Part shown: piece after piece, positions 9,525-17,776 of the stretch | Position numbering within the stretch: position 1 is the first letter of the stretch | Layout of the letters: every line of letters begins with the position of its first letter | Assembly: GCA_045564915.1 (NCBI GenBank) | Contig: JBJLGL010000013.1 | Coordinates: 284,025-348,024 of the forward strand | Length of the DNA: 64,000 bases | Direction of reading: 5' to 3' | DNA from: JAQWRV01 sp045564915 | GTDB lineage: Bacteria; Pseudomonadota; Alphaproteobacteria; Rhodospirillales; Rhodospirillaceae | Notes under the pieces: generated by a model | Told to the model about the DNA's origin: nothing | The model's database searches: none | What the model saw: only the letters and a program-made list of their open reading frames with translations | Program-made: the position numbers and the translations under genes

Positions 9525-9896
9525 ATGGCAGCTAAGAAAAAGACAGCGAAGAAAGCAGCTAAGCGTAAAGCAGCACCGAAGCGTAAAGCAGCTAAGCGTA
9601 AAGCAGCACCGAAACGTAAAGCAGCTAAGAAGAAAGCTGCTAAGAAAAAAGCGCCTAAGCGTAAAGCAGCTAAGAAGAAGGCTGCGCCTAAGCGTAAAGC
9701 GGCTAAGAGAAAAGCTGCTAAGAAAAAAGCGCCTAAGCGTAAAGCAGCTAAGAAAAAAGCTGCTAAGAAAAAAGCGCCTAAGCGTAAAGCAGCTAAGAAA
9801 AAAGCTGCTAAGAAAAAAGCGCCTAAGCGTAAAGCAGCTAAGAAGAAGACAGCACGTAAGACCGCTAAACGTCGTCCGGCATCCCGGAAACGCTAA
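9525..9896 (+). CDS. Histone H1-like Lys/Ala-rich DNA-binding protein
   Basis: A 123-residue, extremely basic protein made almost only of Lys, Ala, Arg and Pro, comparable to bacterial H1-like or AlgP-type tails that bind and compact DNA. The start at 9525 (MAAKKKTAKKAAKRK) is chosen because AGGA lies ten bases upstream; an earlier in-frame ATG at 9441 would add an implausible hydrophobic leader. The body is a tandem repeat of KRKAAKKKAAKKKAP (15 residues, 45 bases) with occasional shortened or K/R-variant units. It ends in an Arg-rich segment, KTAKRRPASRKR. Proline spacers suggest segmented helices. The gene stands alone with a strong terminator behind it, consistent with a dedicated transcript. 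Repeat number probably varies between strains. Confidence 0.9.
   Translation: MAAKKKTAKKAAKRKAAPKRKAAKRKAAPKRKAAKKKAAKKKAPKRKAAKKKAAPKRKAAKRKAAKKKAPKRKAAKKKAAKKKAPKRKAAKKKAAKKKAPKRKAAKKKTARKTAKRRPASRKR
9654..9851 (+). repeat. Tandem 45-bp coding repeat
   Basis: Within the H1-like gene, the unit beginning CCTAAGCGTAAAGC recurs at 9654, 9687 (after a 33-base short unit), 9732, 9777 and 9822. The copies at 9732 and 9777 appear identical over 45 bases. The period is a multiple of three, so gain or loss of units keeps the frame. Confidence 0.9.
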
Positions 9897-9920
9897 AGTA
9901 ATCAGCTACGTTAAAGATAG

Positions 9921-9953
9921 AAAGCCCGTCGCAGAAATGCGGCGGGCTTTTTT
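9921..9953 (+). terminator. Rho-independent terminator of the H1-like gene
   Basis: AAAGCCCGTCGC pairs with GCGGCGGGCTTT (12 positions, one G-T wobble) around a five- to six-base loop, followed by a T-run. It lies 25 bases after the stop codon. Confidence 0.93.
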
Positions 9954-10067
9954 CATGCCGTTTTTGCAGATCAGGCAGATAAGAGAACAAGACAGTCTAG
10001 ACGTGGGGTCATAGCCTGGACTACTCTACTAGAAATGAGAATATGGTAAAATCAGGAGGCACAAAAG

Positions 10068-10892
10068 ATGTCACCGGTCGGCTTTACAAGACCATTTACC
10101 CCCCAAGGAAGGGCGTCGATCATAGCCCCTCTGCCCTGGCGCTTTGCTGGTGACCTTTATGTCGTCCATTTTAGGGCAAAGCCAGAAGCCTTATCAGCCT
10201 TATTACCAGCACCTCTTGAGCCTGCGGACAAGGCAGATGAAGCCTTTCTTTGGAGTACTCATTTCTCGGTCTATCCCAATCAAGATCGCGCTGAAACATG
10301 GATTAATCCTGCCCGGTCACACTACAACGTGGTTGTGATTGGGGTGCCTTGCAAGATCAATGGTAAGAATACGATGCTCTCAGCATTCCAATGGTGTGAT
10401 AAGGATTGGCTGGTTGTTATGAGTTGGTTCTTAGGTGCCTGCTCAAAACTAGCAGAGATTGATGAGAGTAAGACCCATCCTCTAATGTCTGCCTCAGATT
10501 CCCCACAAACAGGTGAACTGGGCACCCATATTTCGAGATGGGCGAGCCGCAATGGTCAACGTATCGTATCATTTTCTATTACACCAGATGAGGTCATTGG
10601 CATCGAAGATCTAGGCTTTTACACAAACAACCTTCCCTTGACCTGTGAACGACATTTTCCAGATGTTCATTACCCGCCGCGTGGCAAGCCTGACGTCCAC
10701 GATCTCTGTCAGATGTTAATGGAGGGAACAAGCTTTGGTCAAATTCGTCGCGGACCAGCAACCTTATCCTTTGGTGATGATGAAAACGAAGAATTACTGC
10801 CTATTCAACCAACAGAGGTGCTCGGTGGCTATGTACTTCCTATGGGGTTTAGACTCTTAGGTATCAATGTAATACATAACTATTTGGGATAA
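10068..10892 (+). CDS. Acetoacetate decarboxylase (ADC) family protein
   Basis: A 274-residue protein of the acetoacetate decarboxylase fold, first gene of a three-gene operon. Family marks are the N-terminal IIAPLPWRFAGDLYVVHFRA, the short strand YNVVVIGVPCKI, and the motif GACSKLAEID at 123-132, which corresponds to G-Y-P-K-K in decarboxylases that form a Schiff base with Lys. Here only Lys127 is present and by simple alignment it falls on the second Lys, with Ser126 in the Schiff-base position. Many ADC-like relatives are not decarboxylases but aldolase-dehydratases. The alpha/beta-hydrolase-like gene follows after 17 bases and a cupin after that, suggesting a small catabolic or tailoring pathway. 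AGGAGG lies just upstream of the ATG. Confidence 0.82.
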   Translation: MSPVGFTRPFTPQGRASIIAPLPWRFAGDLYVVHFRAKPEALSALLPAPLEPADKADEAFLWSTHFSVYPNQDRAETWINPARSHYNVVVIGVPCKINGKNTMLSAFQWCDKDWLVVMSWFLGACSKLAEIDESKTHPLMSASDSPQTGELGTHISRWASRNGQRIVSFSITPDEVIGIEDLGFYTNNLPLTCERHFPDVHYPPRGKPDVHDLCQMLMEGTSFGQIRRGPATLSFGDDENEELLPIQPTEVLGGYVLPMGFRLLGINVIHNYLG

Positions 10893-10909
10893 TGTATTAA
10901 GAGGGATAA

Positions 10910-11740
10910 GTGGTGGAAACATATAGAAACGGCTCAAAGCTTTGGTATGAAGTCAAGGGAGACGGTGAGCCCCTAGTTCTCATTGGCGGTTTTGCTCTTC
11001 TTCACAATCAATTCGATTTCTGCAATGAGATACTTCGTGATGCAGGTATTCAGACTATTCATTGGAATTATAGAGGTAGTGGAAAATCTGACTGGTCTTT
11101 AACCGAGCCACTAACACTAGAAAGCTGGGTAGAAGATCTCAAAGCAGTACTTGATGCCGCCGGCATTGAAAAAACGAGTATATGGTGCACATCAACTAGC
11201 ACACCTATAGGTATTCGATTTGCTAGCAAGTACCCTGAACGCATGAAAACGCTCATTACATACCCATATTATAAAGTTGATACTTATTGGCGGAATGTTT
11301 TTCATGCTGCATATTGGGTAGCCCATGTCTTTGGCATAACCCAACTTTCACGGGTTTTTGCTGGGGTAGTGCTAACAAATAAAACGCTATACAGCGAAAA
11401 GCACTTCACATATGAAAAATGGGCGGCACCAAACTACGAGACCAACGTAAATATGACGACGATGAAAGAGCTTATGGAGGCCCTCTCCAGCATAGATACA
11501 ACAGATGATGTCAAGAGAATTCAATGTCCAACACTTTTACTTATGGGTAATGAATCCGCGCTCAATGACGACGATTCGATGGAGTCTGCTAGCTTTGACA
11601 GGTTGATTAACGATTTTCTTGCATTAAAGCCAGAAGCAGAGGTGCAGGCCGTCAAGGGAGCTGGCAGTACCTATTGCATGATAACAAATCCAGAGGAAAC
11701 TTGTGGTTTACTTATAGATTATTTGAAAAAAAATACATGA
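10910..11740 (+). CDS. Alpha/beta-hydrolase fold protein with degenerate active site
   Basis: A 276-residue protein with the alpha/beta-hydrolase layout: VLIGGFALLHNQFD oxyanion strand, WNYRGSGKSDWS, the elbow region, a lid and a C-terminal strand pair. It starts at tandem GTG codons (10910 and 10913); GAGGGA upstream spaces better for the second. The elbow reads W-C-T-S-T-S (residues 92-97) instead of G-x-S-x-G, keeping Ser95. The usual C-terminal G-H of the triad reads GAGSTYC (Ser252), so the catalytic His appears lost. It may be a non-hydrolytic member of the fold or use another mechanism. It is tightly linked to the ADC-like gene before it (17 bases) and the cupin after it (25 bases). 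Confidence 0.82.
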   Translation: MVETYRNGSKLWYEVKGDGEPLVLIGGFALLHNQFDFCNEILRDAGIQTIHWNYRGSGKSDWSLTEPLTLESWVEDLKAVLDAAGIEKTSIWCTSTSTPIGIRFASKYPERMKTLITYPYYKVDTYWRNVFHAAYWVAHVFGITQLSRVFAGVVLTNKTLYSEKHFTYEKWAAPNYETNVNMTTMKELMEALSSIDTTDDVKRIQCPTLLLMGNESALNDDDSMESASFDRLINDFLALKPEAEVQAVKGAGSTYCMITNPEETCGLLIDYLKKNT

Positions 11741-11765
11741 GGAACTTATCTAAGGGAGATAAGAA

Positions 11766-12632
11766 ATGCCAGTGAGTAGGGAAGATGGTCTAGATGTAGA
11801 TTCTAGACCTTTAGAAGTATTAAATGGAGACTATGAACCAGGAATTCAGCGCCGGTTGATTTCGCAGAATAGCGATACCGGTGGGGGACACATGGTAGTC
11901 GAGATACCCCCTGGTTGGAGCAATCCTCGAGGTTATTGTAGTGCCAGCCAAGATATTCTTTTACTTGCTGGCGACTTGACCCACGGAAATGAGAAAATGA
12001 TAGCGAATTGCTATGCTTTTATTCCTGAAGGCGTAGCACATGGTCCCTTGTCGTCCGAAAAAGGATGCAAAGCGTTAGTTTTTTACGGTGCAAGCTATGA
12101 CTTCACTAGAAGCGAAGGTCATAAAGATGGTGCCGAAATTGAGCGCTATCGCCCCAACGAGAAGACGTGGGACATACCATGGGAAGACCCAATGAAGGAA
12201 ATGGTTGAGCGGACAACGTTTTTAGACGAAGAGACAGGTAATCCAACCCGACCAGCTGGTGTTCTGGTAAAAGTATTGCGTTGGGATAAAGACCCAGAGG
12301 AACAAATTGCACTAGTCGCACAAGCACCGGGCTGCATTGACCCAGGCACTGAAGTGCATCCACATAACGAATGTCTGTATCTTATTTCAGGCGATTGCTA
12401 CATCGGATATACTTACGACACCAAGAGTAAGGATGACAAAAAGGTTGGTATTGTTCTGACTAAAGACAATTATATTTCACGTCCTCCTGGTATATACCAC
12501 GGCCCCGTGACTACGCATAACGGTGTCTACTGGATTACTTATATGAGTGATGGCTATCACGGTATATTTAATGATGTACCAGAGTGGCGGGATATGACAG
12601 AAGGTTATTTCGAAACCGCTGCGTTCAAATAA
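11766..12632 (+). CDS. Bicupin protein (DUF4437-like)
   Basis: A 288-residue cytoplasmic protein with two cupin barrels. The first (about residues 30-110) includes VVEIPPGWSNPRGYC and FIPEGVAHGPL. The second (about 165-270) includes PGTEVHPHNECLYLISGD, with the metal-type His-x-His and Glu, and SRPPGIYHGPV carrying the later His. The second domain therefore looks able to bind a metal, while the first has fewer ligands. It resembles ChrR-like or DUF4437 cupins, which act as dioxygenases, isomerases or sensors. The ribosome site AGGGAG precedes the ATG. It is the last gene of the ADC-hydrolase-cupin operon and converges on pseC with only 13 bases between stops. Confidence 0.78.
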   Translation: MPVSREDGLDVDSRPLEVLNGDYEPGIQRRLISQNSDTGGGHMVVEIPPGWSNPRGYCSASQDILLLAGDLTHGNEKMIANCYAFIPEGVAHGPLSSEKGCKALVFYGASYDFTRSEGHKDGAEIERYRPNEKTWDIPWEDPMKEMVERTTFLDEETGNPTRPAGVLVKVLRWDKDPEEQIALVAQAPGCIDPGTEVHPHNECLYLISGDCYIGYTYDTKSKDDKKVGIVLTKDNYISRPPGIYHGPVTTHNGVYWITYMSDGYHGIFNDVPEWRDMTEGYFETAAFK

Positions 12633-12645
12633 CTGTTGATCAGTG

Positions 12646-13851
12646 TCATCTCTTGGCCAGAGATAGAACGTCCTGCACGACATCTACAACATTAAGGGCA
12701 TCAGCATCCGTCATAGATGGGTATAAGGGGATGGTAATTGCTCGATCATAGTAGGCTTCTGCATTAGGGAAGTCGCCGCGCGAATAATTGTAACGCTTCT
12801 TGTAGTATGGATGCAGGTGCAAAGGCATATAGTGCACTTGTACGCCAACTCCTCTATTTCTGAGCAAATCAAATATCTGCCGTCTTGACTGAGCTAAAGC
12901 TGCTAGATTCAGCTGAATAACATAGATATGCCACGCACTTTGATTCGTATGCTTAACCACAGGTGTTTGAAGCAGATCTAAAGAGGCAAAAGCGTCTGAA
13001 TACAATTTAGCTAGCTCATTCCTACGTTTTATAAAAGCGTTCAATTTTTTGAGTTGGCTAATACCCAGAGCACATTGCAAGTCAGAAATCCTATAGTTTA
13101 AGCCGATCTCTTGGACCTCGTAATACCATGGTGCTGGGGAATCCAAGTGACTATCATCGTTCGAAACCTCCGCCTCCTCGTAATATTTGCTGGAGTCACG
13201 AACGATTCCATGACTCCGAACCCTCCGAAGTTCTTGCACAAACATCTCTTGATTAGTCATTATCATTCCTCCCTCCGCCGTGGTTATGGCTTTAACTGGA
13301 TGGAATGAGAAACAGGTCATGTCAGCTAACGCACCAACGGGCCGGCCTTTATATGAACTAGCTAACGAATGCGCGCTATCTGCGATAGTTACAATACCCT
13401 TTCCATTGAGCACACTATTAAGCCCGTCCCAATCACAGGGTTGTCCAGCAAAATCAACTGGCAGAACAGCTCTTGTTCTTGATGAAAGTACCGATTCCAT
13501 AGACTCTGTTGATAAGCACCAGCTATCTGGGTCGATATCAGCAAATCTAACTTCTGCGCCACATAGGCGAACTGCTGCTGCTGTCGCTGCGAACGTAAGA
13601 GCAGGAACAACTGCCTCATGACCATCAGCAAGACCTGAGACCTTAGCAGCGCAGTGGAGTGCTGCCGTGCCAGATGAAACCGCAACCCCATAACTTGCAT
13701 CTGTTCGAGCCGCAACAGCACTTTCAAATTTCTCTACTGCTGGACCTGTCGTTAACCAGTTACTCTTTAAGACATCAATGACAGCTGATACATCATCGTC
13801 ATCAATGAATTGACGCCCATACGGCAGATTTGAGTTCTTTTTCGTAGCCAC
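12646..13851 (-). CDS. pseC: UDP-4-amino-4,6-dideoxy-N-acetyl-beta-L-altrosamine transaminase PseC
   Basis: A PLP-dependent sugar aminotransferase of the DegT/DnrJ/EryC1 family that adds the 4-amino group in pseudaminic acid synthesis. The N-terminus NSNLPYGRQFIDDDD followed by VLKSNWLTTGP is characteristic of PseC. The PLP lysine is Lys187 in SFHPVKAITTAEGG, close to its position in Helicobacter PseC, and ADSAHSLASSY carries the cofactor-binding Asp. The length of 401 residues is normal. It starts with GTG. It lies 17 bases downstream of pseB on the same strand, so the first two pathway enzymes are co-transcribed. Its stop converges on the cupin gene. Confidence 0.93.
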   Translation of the reverse strand: MATKKNSNLPYGRQFIDDDDVSAVIDVLKSNWLTTGPAVEKFESAVAARTDASYGVAVSSGTAALHCAAKVSGLADGHEAVVPALTFAATAAAVRLCGAEVRFADIDPDSWCLSTESMESVLSSRTRAVLPVDFAGQPCDWDGLNSVLNGKGIVTIADSAHSLASSYKGRPVGALADMTCFSFHPVKAITTAEGGMIMTNQEMFVQELRRVRSHGIVRDSSKYYEEAEVSNDDSHLDSPAPWYYEVQEIGLNYRISDLQCALGISQLKKLNAFIKRRNELAKLYSDAFASLDLLQTPVVKHTNQSAWHIYVIQLNLAALAQSRRQIFDLLRNRGVGVQVHYMPLHLHPYYKKRYNYSRGDFPNAEAYYDRAITIPLYPSMTDADALNVVDVVQDVLSLAKR

Positions 13852-13868
13852 AGATCCGGATTACCCTA

Positions 13869-14912
13869 CTACTCTGTACCATGCAAAGCACGCAACGTAT
13901 CAATATCTAACCATTCATCATTCTCATCACTAACGTAGGAAAACCTCTCTTGCATCCGTTTGCCATCGAGAGGCCTTTCTCTTTTTCCCCCGAAGACTTT
14001 ATCAAAAGCCGGTTCAATGACGTAATAGTCTCCACAATCCTTAGTTAGGTAACCCTCATCTTCAGAGATAAGTGCTTCATGAAGCTTTTCACCAGGACGA
14101 ATGCCAACTTCCTTTTGCGCAATACCTGGTGCAAGGGCAGTTGCTAAATCAGTGATCCGAATACTAGGAATCTTAGGAACAAAAATCTCACCACCTTCTA
14201 AGTGGACAATCGAACTGAGTACAAAATTACAGACCTGCTCTAAAGTTGCCCAGAACCGTGTCATGCGTGTATCTGTAATGGGCATATATTGTACATTTTC
14301 TTGAGCTAAGCGCCTAAATAACGGCACTACGCTACCCCGTGATCCTGCAACATTACCATACCTAACGACACCAAATCGCGTTCCTCCCTTAGAGCTAAGA
14401 TGATTAGCTGCCGTAAATATTTTATCGGCGGCAAGCTTGCTAGCCCCGTACAGGTTCACAGGGTTAACGGCCTTGTCAGTAGATAATGCGATGACTCTCT
14501 TCACATCAGTATTCAGGCACGCTCTTACTACATTCTCTGCACCTATAACATTTGTATTAATACATTCGAATGGATTGTATTCTGCGGTCGCAACTTGCTT
14601 CATCGCCGCAGCATGAATGACTATATCAACATCGCGAAGAGCCAACTCTAGCCTCGACTGGTCTCTTACATCGCCAATAAAATACCGCATTTCTGGGCTT
14701 TCTGCTAATTCTGATGAGAGCTGCATTTGCGACTGCTTAAATTCATCACGAGAAAAAACAATGAGGCGGCGAGGCTTTGTTAGAGCACGCAAGTGCCCTA
14801 CGAAAGCCTGACCAAAAGATCCAGTTCCACCGGTAACAAGGACACTGTTGCCATCAATAATCCTACGGAGACTTTGAATATTTTGCCCTGTCGGTTTAAA
14901 TGTTGTCTTCAT
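13869..14912 (-). CDS. pseB: UDP-N-acetylglucosamine 4,6-dehydratase (inverting) PseB
   Basis: First enzyme of pseudaminic acid synthesis, converting UDP-GlcNAc to the 4-keto-6-deoxy-L-arabino sugar using bound NADP. It is a short-chain dehydrogenase of 347 residues with the nucleotide loop TGGTGSFG at 27-34 and IVFSRDEFKQSQM, typical of PseB/FlaA1. The catalytic residues are visible: Asp146-Lys147 in STDKAVNP and Tyr155 with Lys159 in YGASK, with the same spacing as in FlaA1. MTRFWATLEQ and IRPGEKLHEALIS are further family signatures. It is the first gene of a pseB-pseC operon, divergent from pseF across 137 bases that must contain both promoters. Confidence 0.95.
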   Translation of the reverse strand: MKTTFKPTGQNIQSLRRIIDGNSVLVTGGTGSFGQAFVGHLRALTKPRRLIVFSRDEFKQSQMQLSSELAESPEMRYFIGDVRDQSRLELALRDVDIVIHAAAMKQVATAEYNPFECINTNVIGAENVVRACLNTDVKRVIALSTDKAVNPVNLYGASKLAADKIFTAANHLSSKGGTRFGVVRYGNVAGSRGSVVPLFRRLAQENVQYMPITDTRMTRFWATLEQVCNFVLSSIVHLEGGEIFVPKIPSIRITDLATALAPGIAQKEVGIRPGEKLHEALISEDEGYLTKDCGDYYVIEPAFDKVFGGKRERPLDGKRMQERFSYVSDENDEWLDIDTLRALHGTE

Positions 14913-15049
14913 AAAATTACCTTATAGTCATTACGTCTGTGATTGGATTATCTTTTAGTGTCCGACTCTGCAAGAATAAGGTCTCTGCGTTGATCCGGGG
15001 CATATCGCCTGATAAAACCCATCATAGCAAGGTTCAGCGGATAAAAACG

Positions 15050-15745
15050 ATGGCCAATACGCCTATTAATACAATTGCGGTAATACCAGCTCGTGGCGAT
15101 TCAAAGCGGCTTCCGGGCAAAGCTTTACTGCCTTTCAACGATAAACCCATGATTGCTATAACTATTGAGGCTGCCATAGCCTCTAATTGCTTTAGCAAAA
15201 TAGTTGTTTCCTCAGACAACGATACCATACTCGGTGTAGCTTCAGAGTATGGTGCAACACCTTATAAACGAGATGCATCCCTATCAGATGACAAAACGCC
15301 CACTGCTCCTGTTTTGTTAGATATTCTAGAAAGTGAAGAATCACAGGGTCAATATTGGGATGTTCTAGCTTGTCTATATGCAACGGCACCCCTGCGAACT
15401 GCGACTGACATAGAGAATGTCATGAGCTTAATTGAGCCTGGTACCTGTGATTTTGCCATGGCCGTGTGTGAATGTGAGCGTCCAATTCATCAAGCTCTAT
15501 TGGAAGATGTTGATGGGGTCCTAAGGCCTGTATGGCCGGAAAGTGTTGGGATCAATTCCCAAGAGGTGGGTCGATATTTATTTGGCAACGGATCAACATA
15601 CGCAGTGACTGTATCTGCGTTCCTAGAGACTAAATCACTTTATGGACCTGGCTTACGGGGCTACGAGATGCCACTTTCCCGTTCTGTTGACCTTAATACT
15701 ACGGACGATCTGAATCGATTAAATTTATTTGCCACAAGTGAATAG
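15050..15745 (+). CDS. pseF: Pseudaminic acid cytidylyltransferase PseF
   Basis: Activates pseudaminic acid with CTP to give CMP-pseudaminic acid, the donor for glycosyltransferases. The start at 15050 (MANTPINTIAVIPARGDSKRLPGK) gives 231 residues, the usual PseF length; an upstream ATG at 14939 would add 37 residues without family match. The nucleotide-binding loop AVIPARGDSKRLPGKAL is complete, and the CMP-sugar synthetase features VVSSDNDTIL, CLYATAPLRTATDIE and NGSTYAVTV are in place. It is not fused to a PseG-like hydrolase. pseI follows about 70 bases downstream on the same strand. Confidence 0.93.
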   Translation: MANTPINTIAVIPARGDSKRLPGKALLPFNDKPMIAITIEAAIASNCFSKIVVSSDNDTILGVASEYGATPYKRDASLSDDKTPTAPVLLDILESEESQGQYWDVLACLYATAPLRTATDIENVMSLIEPGTCDFAMAVCECERPIHQALLEDVDGVLRPVWPESVGINSQEVGRYLFGNGSTYAVTVSAFLETKSLYGPGLRGYEMPLSRSVDLNTTDDLNRLNLFATSE

Positions 15746-15818
15746 AATCCAGTGCTCTATGCAATTTATGCTAAAAATTAGCTCTCATCGCTACAGACAC
15801 TGAGAAGGATAGCAAACC

Positions 15819-16931
15819 TTGCCCAGATTGAATTTAGAATCGCAGAGTAGCCACACGATTCAAATTGGCAATCGTGAGGTTGGTGTACGACATCCGCCAT
15901 TAATTATCGCAGAAATATCTGCCAATCATGGAGGAGACTACAATCGAGCCATCCGCATCATTGATGGAGCCGCGGAAGCCGGAGCAGATGCTATTAAGTT
16001 TCAAGCATATACTGCAGACTCTCTCACCATCAACAGCAAGAAAGATGACTTCCTACTGGCAGGTCCATCATTATGGCAAGGTCAACGACTCTATGATCTC
16101 TACACTTCATCGGCGACACCTTATGAATGGTTTCCCAGCTTATTCCGCCATTGCCGAGAAAGAAATCTCATCCCTTTTGCTAGCCCTTTTGATGAGAATG
16201 CCGTCGATATGCTTAAAGATCTAGAGAGCCCAGCATACAAAATTGCTTCCTTTGAAGCTGTAGATCACGGACTGATATCTGCATGTGCAGCAACTGGAAA
16301 GCCATTGATCATCTCAACAGGACTCTGCAATAGGGCGGAAATTCAGGAAGCTATTGCAGCAGCGCAATCTGCAGGTGGTAAAGACATTGTTCTGCTGCAC
16401 TGTAATAGTTCCTATCCAGCCAAGAGAAACGAGGCTAATCTGATGAATATTACAGCATTGGCTAAAGAATTTAACGTTCCAGTGGGTTACTCGGATCATA
16501 CCCTTGGTACCATCTCAGCGGCTGCTGCCTGTGCAATAGGTGCGTGTATGATTGAAAAACACGTAATAGATTCTCCATTTCCCAAAACAGCAGATTCAGC
16601 ATTTTCGTTAACTCCAGACCTTTTGAAAAATTTAGTGCAGGACTGCTATGCCGCATGGACCAGCCGCGGATGCATGCATGATGGCCCTACCGAGACTGAA
16701 AAAGCCAGCTTAATATTCCGGCGATCCTTATACATTGTAAAAAATATTACAGCAGGTGAACGATTTACTTCAGAAAATATAAGATCAATAAGACCCGGAT
16801 ATGGCTTACCACCAAAATATATGAGTAATATATTAGGGAAGCCAGCGACAAGAGCCTTAGAGATAGGTGAAGCTTTGCAATGGGAAATGGTCGAGGGTGG
16901 CCTCGGAAAAAATGAAAAATCCGATCAATGA
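15819..16931 (+). CDS. pseI: Pseudaminic acid synthase PseI
   Basis: Condenses 2,4-diacetamido-2,4,6-trideoxy-L-altrose with phosphoenolpyruvate to form pseudaminic acid. It is 370 residues, starting at TTG with AAGGA nine bases upstream; no ATG fits the N-terminus. The NeuB-type barrel carries IIAEISANHGGDYNRA, AGADAIKFQAYTAD, PSLWQGQRLYDLY and FASPFDENAVDML, the last two being marks of PseI over NeuB. VGYSDHTLG and CMIEKHVIDS hold active-site and metal residues. The C-terminal SAF (antifreeze-like) domain runs from about RSLYIVKNITAGERFT. The stop overlaps the next gene by four bases (ATGA), implying translational coupling to the NUDIX-like protein. Confidence 0.94.
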   Translation: MPRLNLESQSSHTIQIGNREVGVRHPPLIIAEISANHGGDYNRAIRIIDGAAEAGADAIKFQAYTADSLTINSKKDDFLLAGPSLWQGQRLYDLYTSSATPYEWFPSLFRHCRERNLIPFASPFDENAVDMLKDLESPAYKIASFEAVDHGLISACAATGKPLIISTGLCNRAEIQEAIAAAQSAGGKDIVLLHCNSSYPAKRNEANLMNITALAKEFNVPVGYSDHTLGTISAAAACAIGACMIEKHVIDSPFPKTADSAFSLTPDLLKNLVQDCYAAWTSRGCMHDGPTETEKASLIFRRSLYIVKNITAGERFTSENIRSIRPGYGLPPKYMSNILGKPATRALEIGEALQWEMVEGGLGKNEKSDQ

Positions 16932-17677
16932 TGCAAGCAGGCTCCTCCATTTCGCTTAGGGATAATCTGCGCTCGCATTTAGTTCAGGATGAAGTAACCA
17001 TCGAACTGGTCGAGAAATTCCATATGCCCTCACCCCAGATGCAGGCAGAAATTAATGCGATATGGAACTTGGCATTGGGCCGGAAAGATTGCCTGCTCTT
17101 TGACGGAACTGTGCTATCCGTATCCACAATAACACCAGGCAATATTAAAGTTTCTAGAGATAGCTATAAATCGTACTTTGCTCAAACCAAAAATCCAGAA
17201 CTTTATGGAGATCTTGGCATTCGACCACTAGCGTGTTCTGGATTTACACGATGTAATGATGGGCTAGTTTTCGGGAGACGAAGTAATGAAATGTTCATTG
17301 AACCTGGATGTTGGGAGCTTGCTCCTTCTGGCACTTTTGATGCGCAAAGTATCAATAATAATGGCATAATTAATGCCTCAGAATTCTTACTCCGTGAACT
17401 AAGCGAAGAGTTAGGAATTAGTGCCACAAATGCACAGACAGGAACGGTATGTGGTTTATTCGAAAACTCTATATCTAGGGGGATAGACCTTGCAGTGGAC
17501 GTTGAACTGAATCTTGATGCTAAAGAGATTCACCGCCGGTTTGAAACTAATACTAATAAAGAATATAGTACGTTAGAAATTGTAGCAGAAGAAGCCCTCG
17601 CTGATTTTATAAGTCAAGCTGACCGAAAATTCGTTTTTCTTTCGTTGAAGCTACTCGAGAAAAAAGGATTTCTATAG
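16928..17677 (+). CDS. NUDIX-like hydrolase coupled to pseI
   Basis: A 249-residue protein whose C-terminal half contains a NUDIX-like block: GCWELAPSGTFDA followed by ASEFLLRELSEELGI, where RELSEELG fits the R-E-U-x-E-E-x-G core. The upstream Glu of the classical 23-residue box is not at its normal spacing because of an insert (SINNNGIIN), so the box is imperfect. The N-terminal half (residues 1-110) is a separate region I do not recognise. NUDIX enzymes hydrolyse nucleoside diphosphates linked to another moiety. The four-base overlap with pseI points to a step in sugar-nucleotide metabolism, possibly the hydrolysis step for which no PseG is visible. That link is inference. Confidence 0.7.
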   Translation: MMQAGSSISLRDNLRSHLVQDEVTIELVEKFHMPSPQMQAEINAIWNLALGRKDCLLFDGTVLSVSTITPGNIKVSRDSYKSYFAQTKNPELYGDLGIRPLACSGFTRCNDGLVFGRRSNEMFIEPGCWELAPSGTFDAQSINNNGIINASEFLLRELSEELGISATNAQTGTVCGLFENSISRGIDLAVDVELNLDAKEIHRRFETNTNKEYSTLEIVAEEALADFISQADRKFVFLSLKLLEKKGFL

Positions 17678-17776
17678 TAGTTTCTCTCCCCAATAGTTTG
17701 GTATGTCTCTTCTGTAGAGTATTTTTTAAATACTAACAATTCGGTCACATAAAGCTCACTAACTAAAGGTAAGAGT

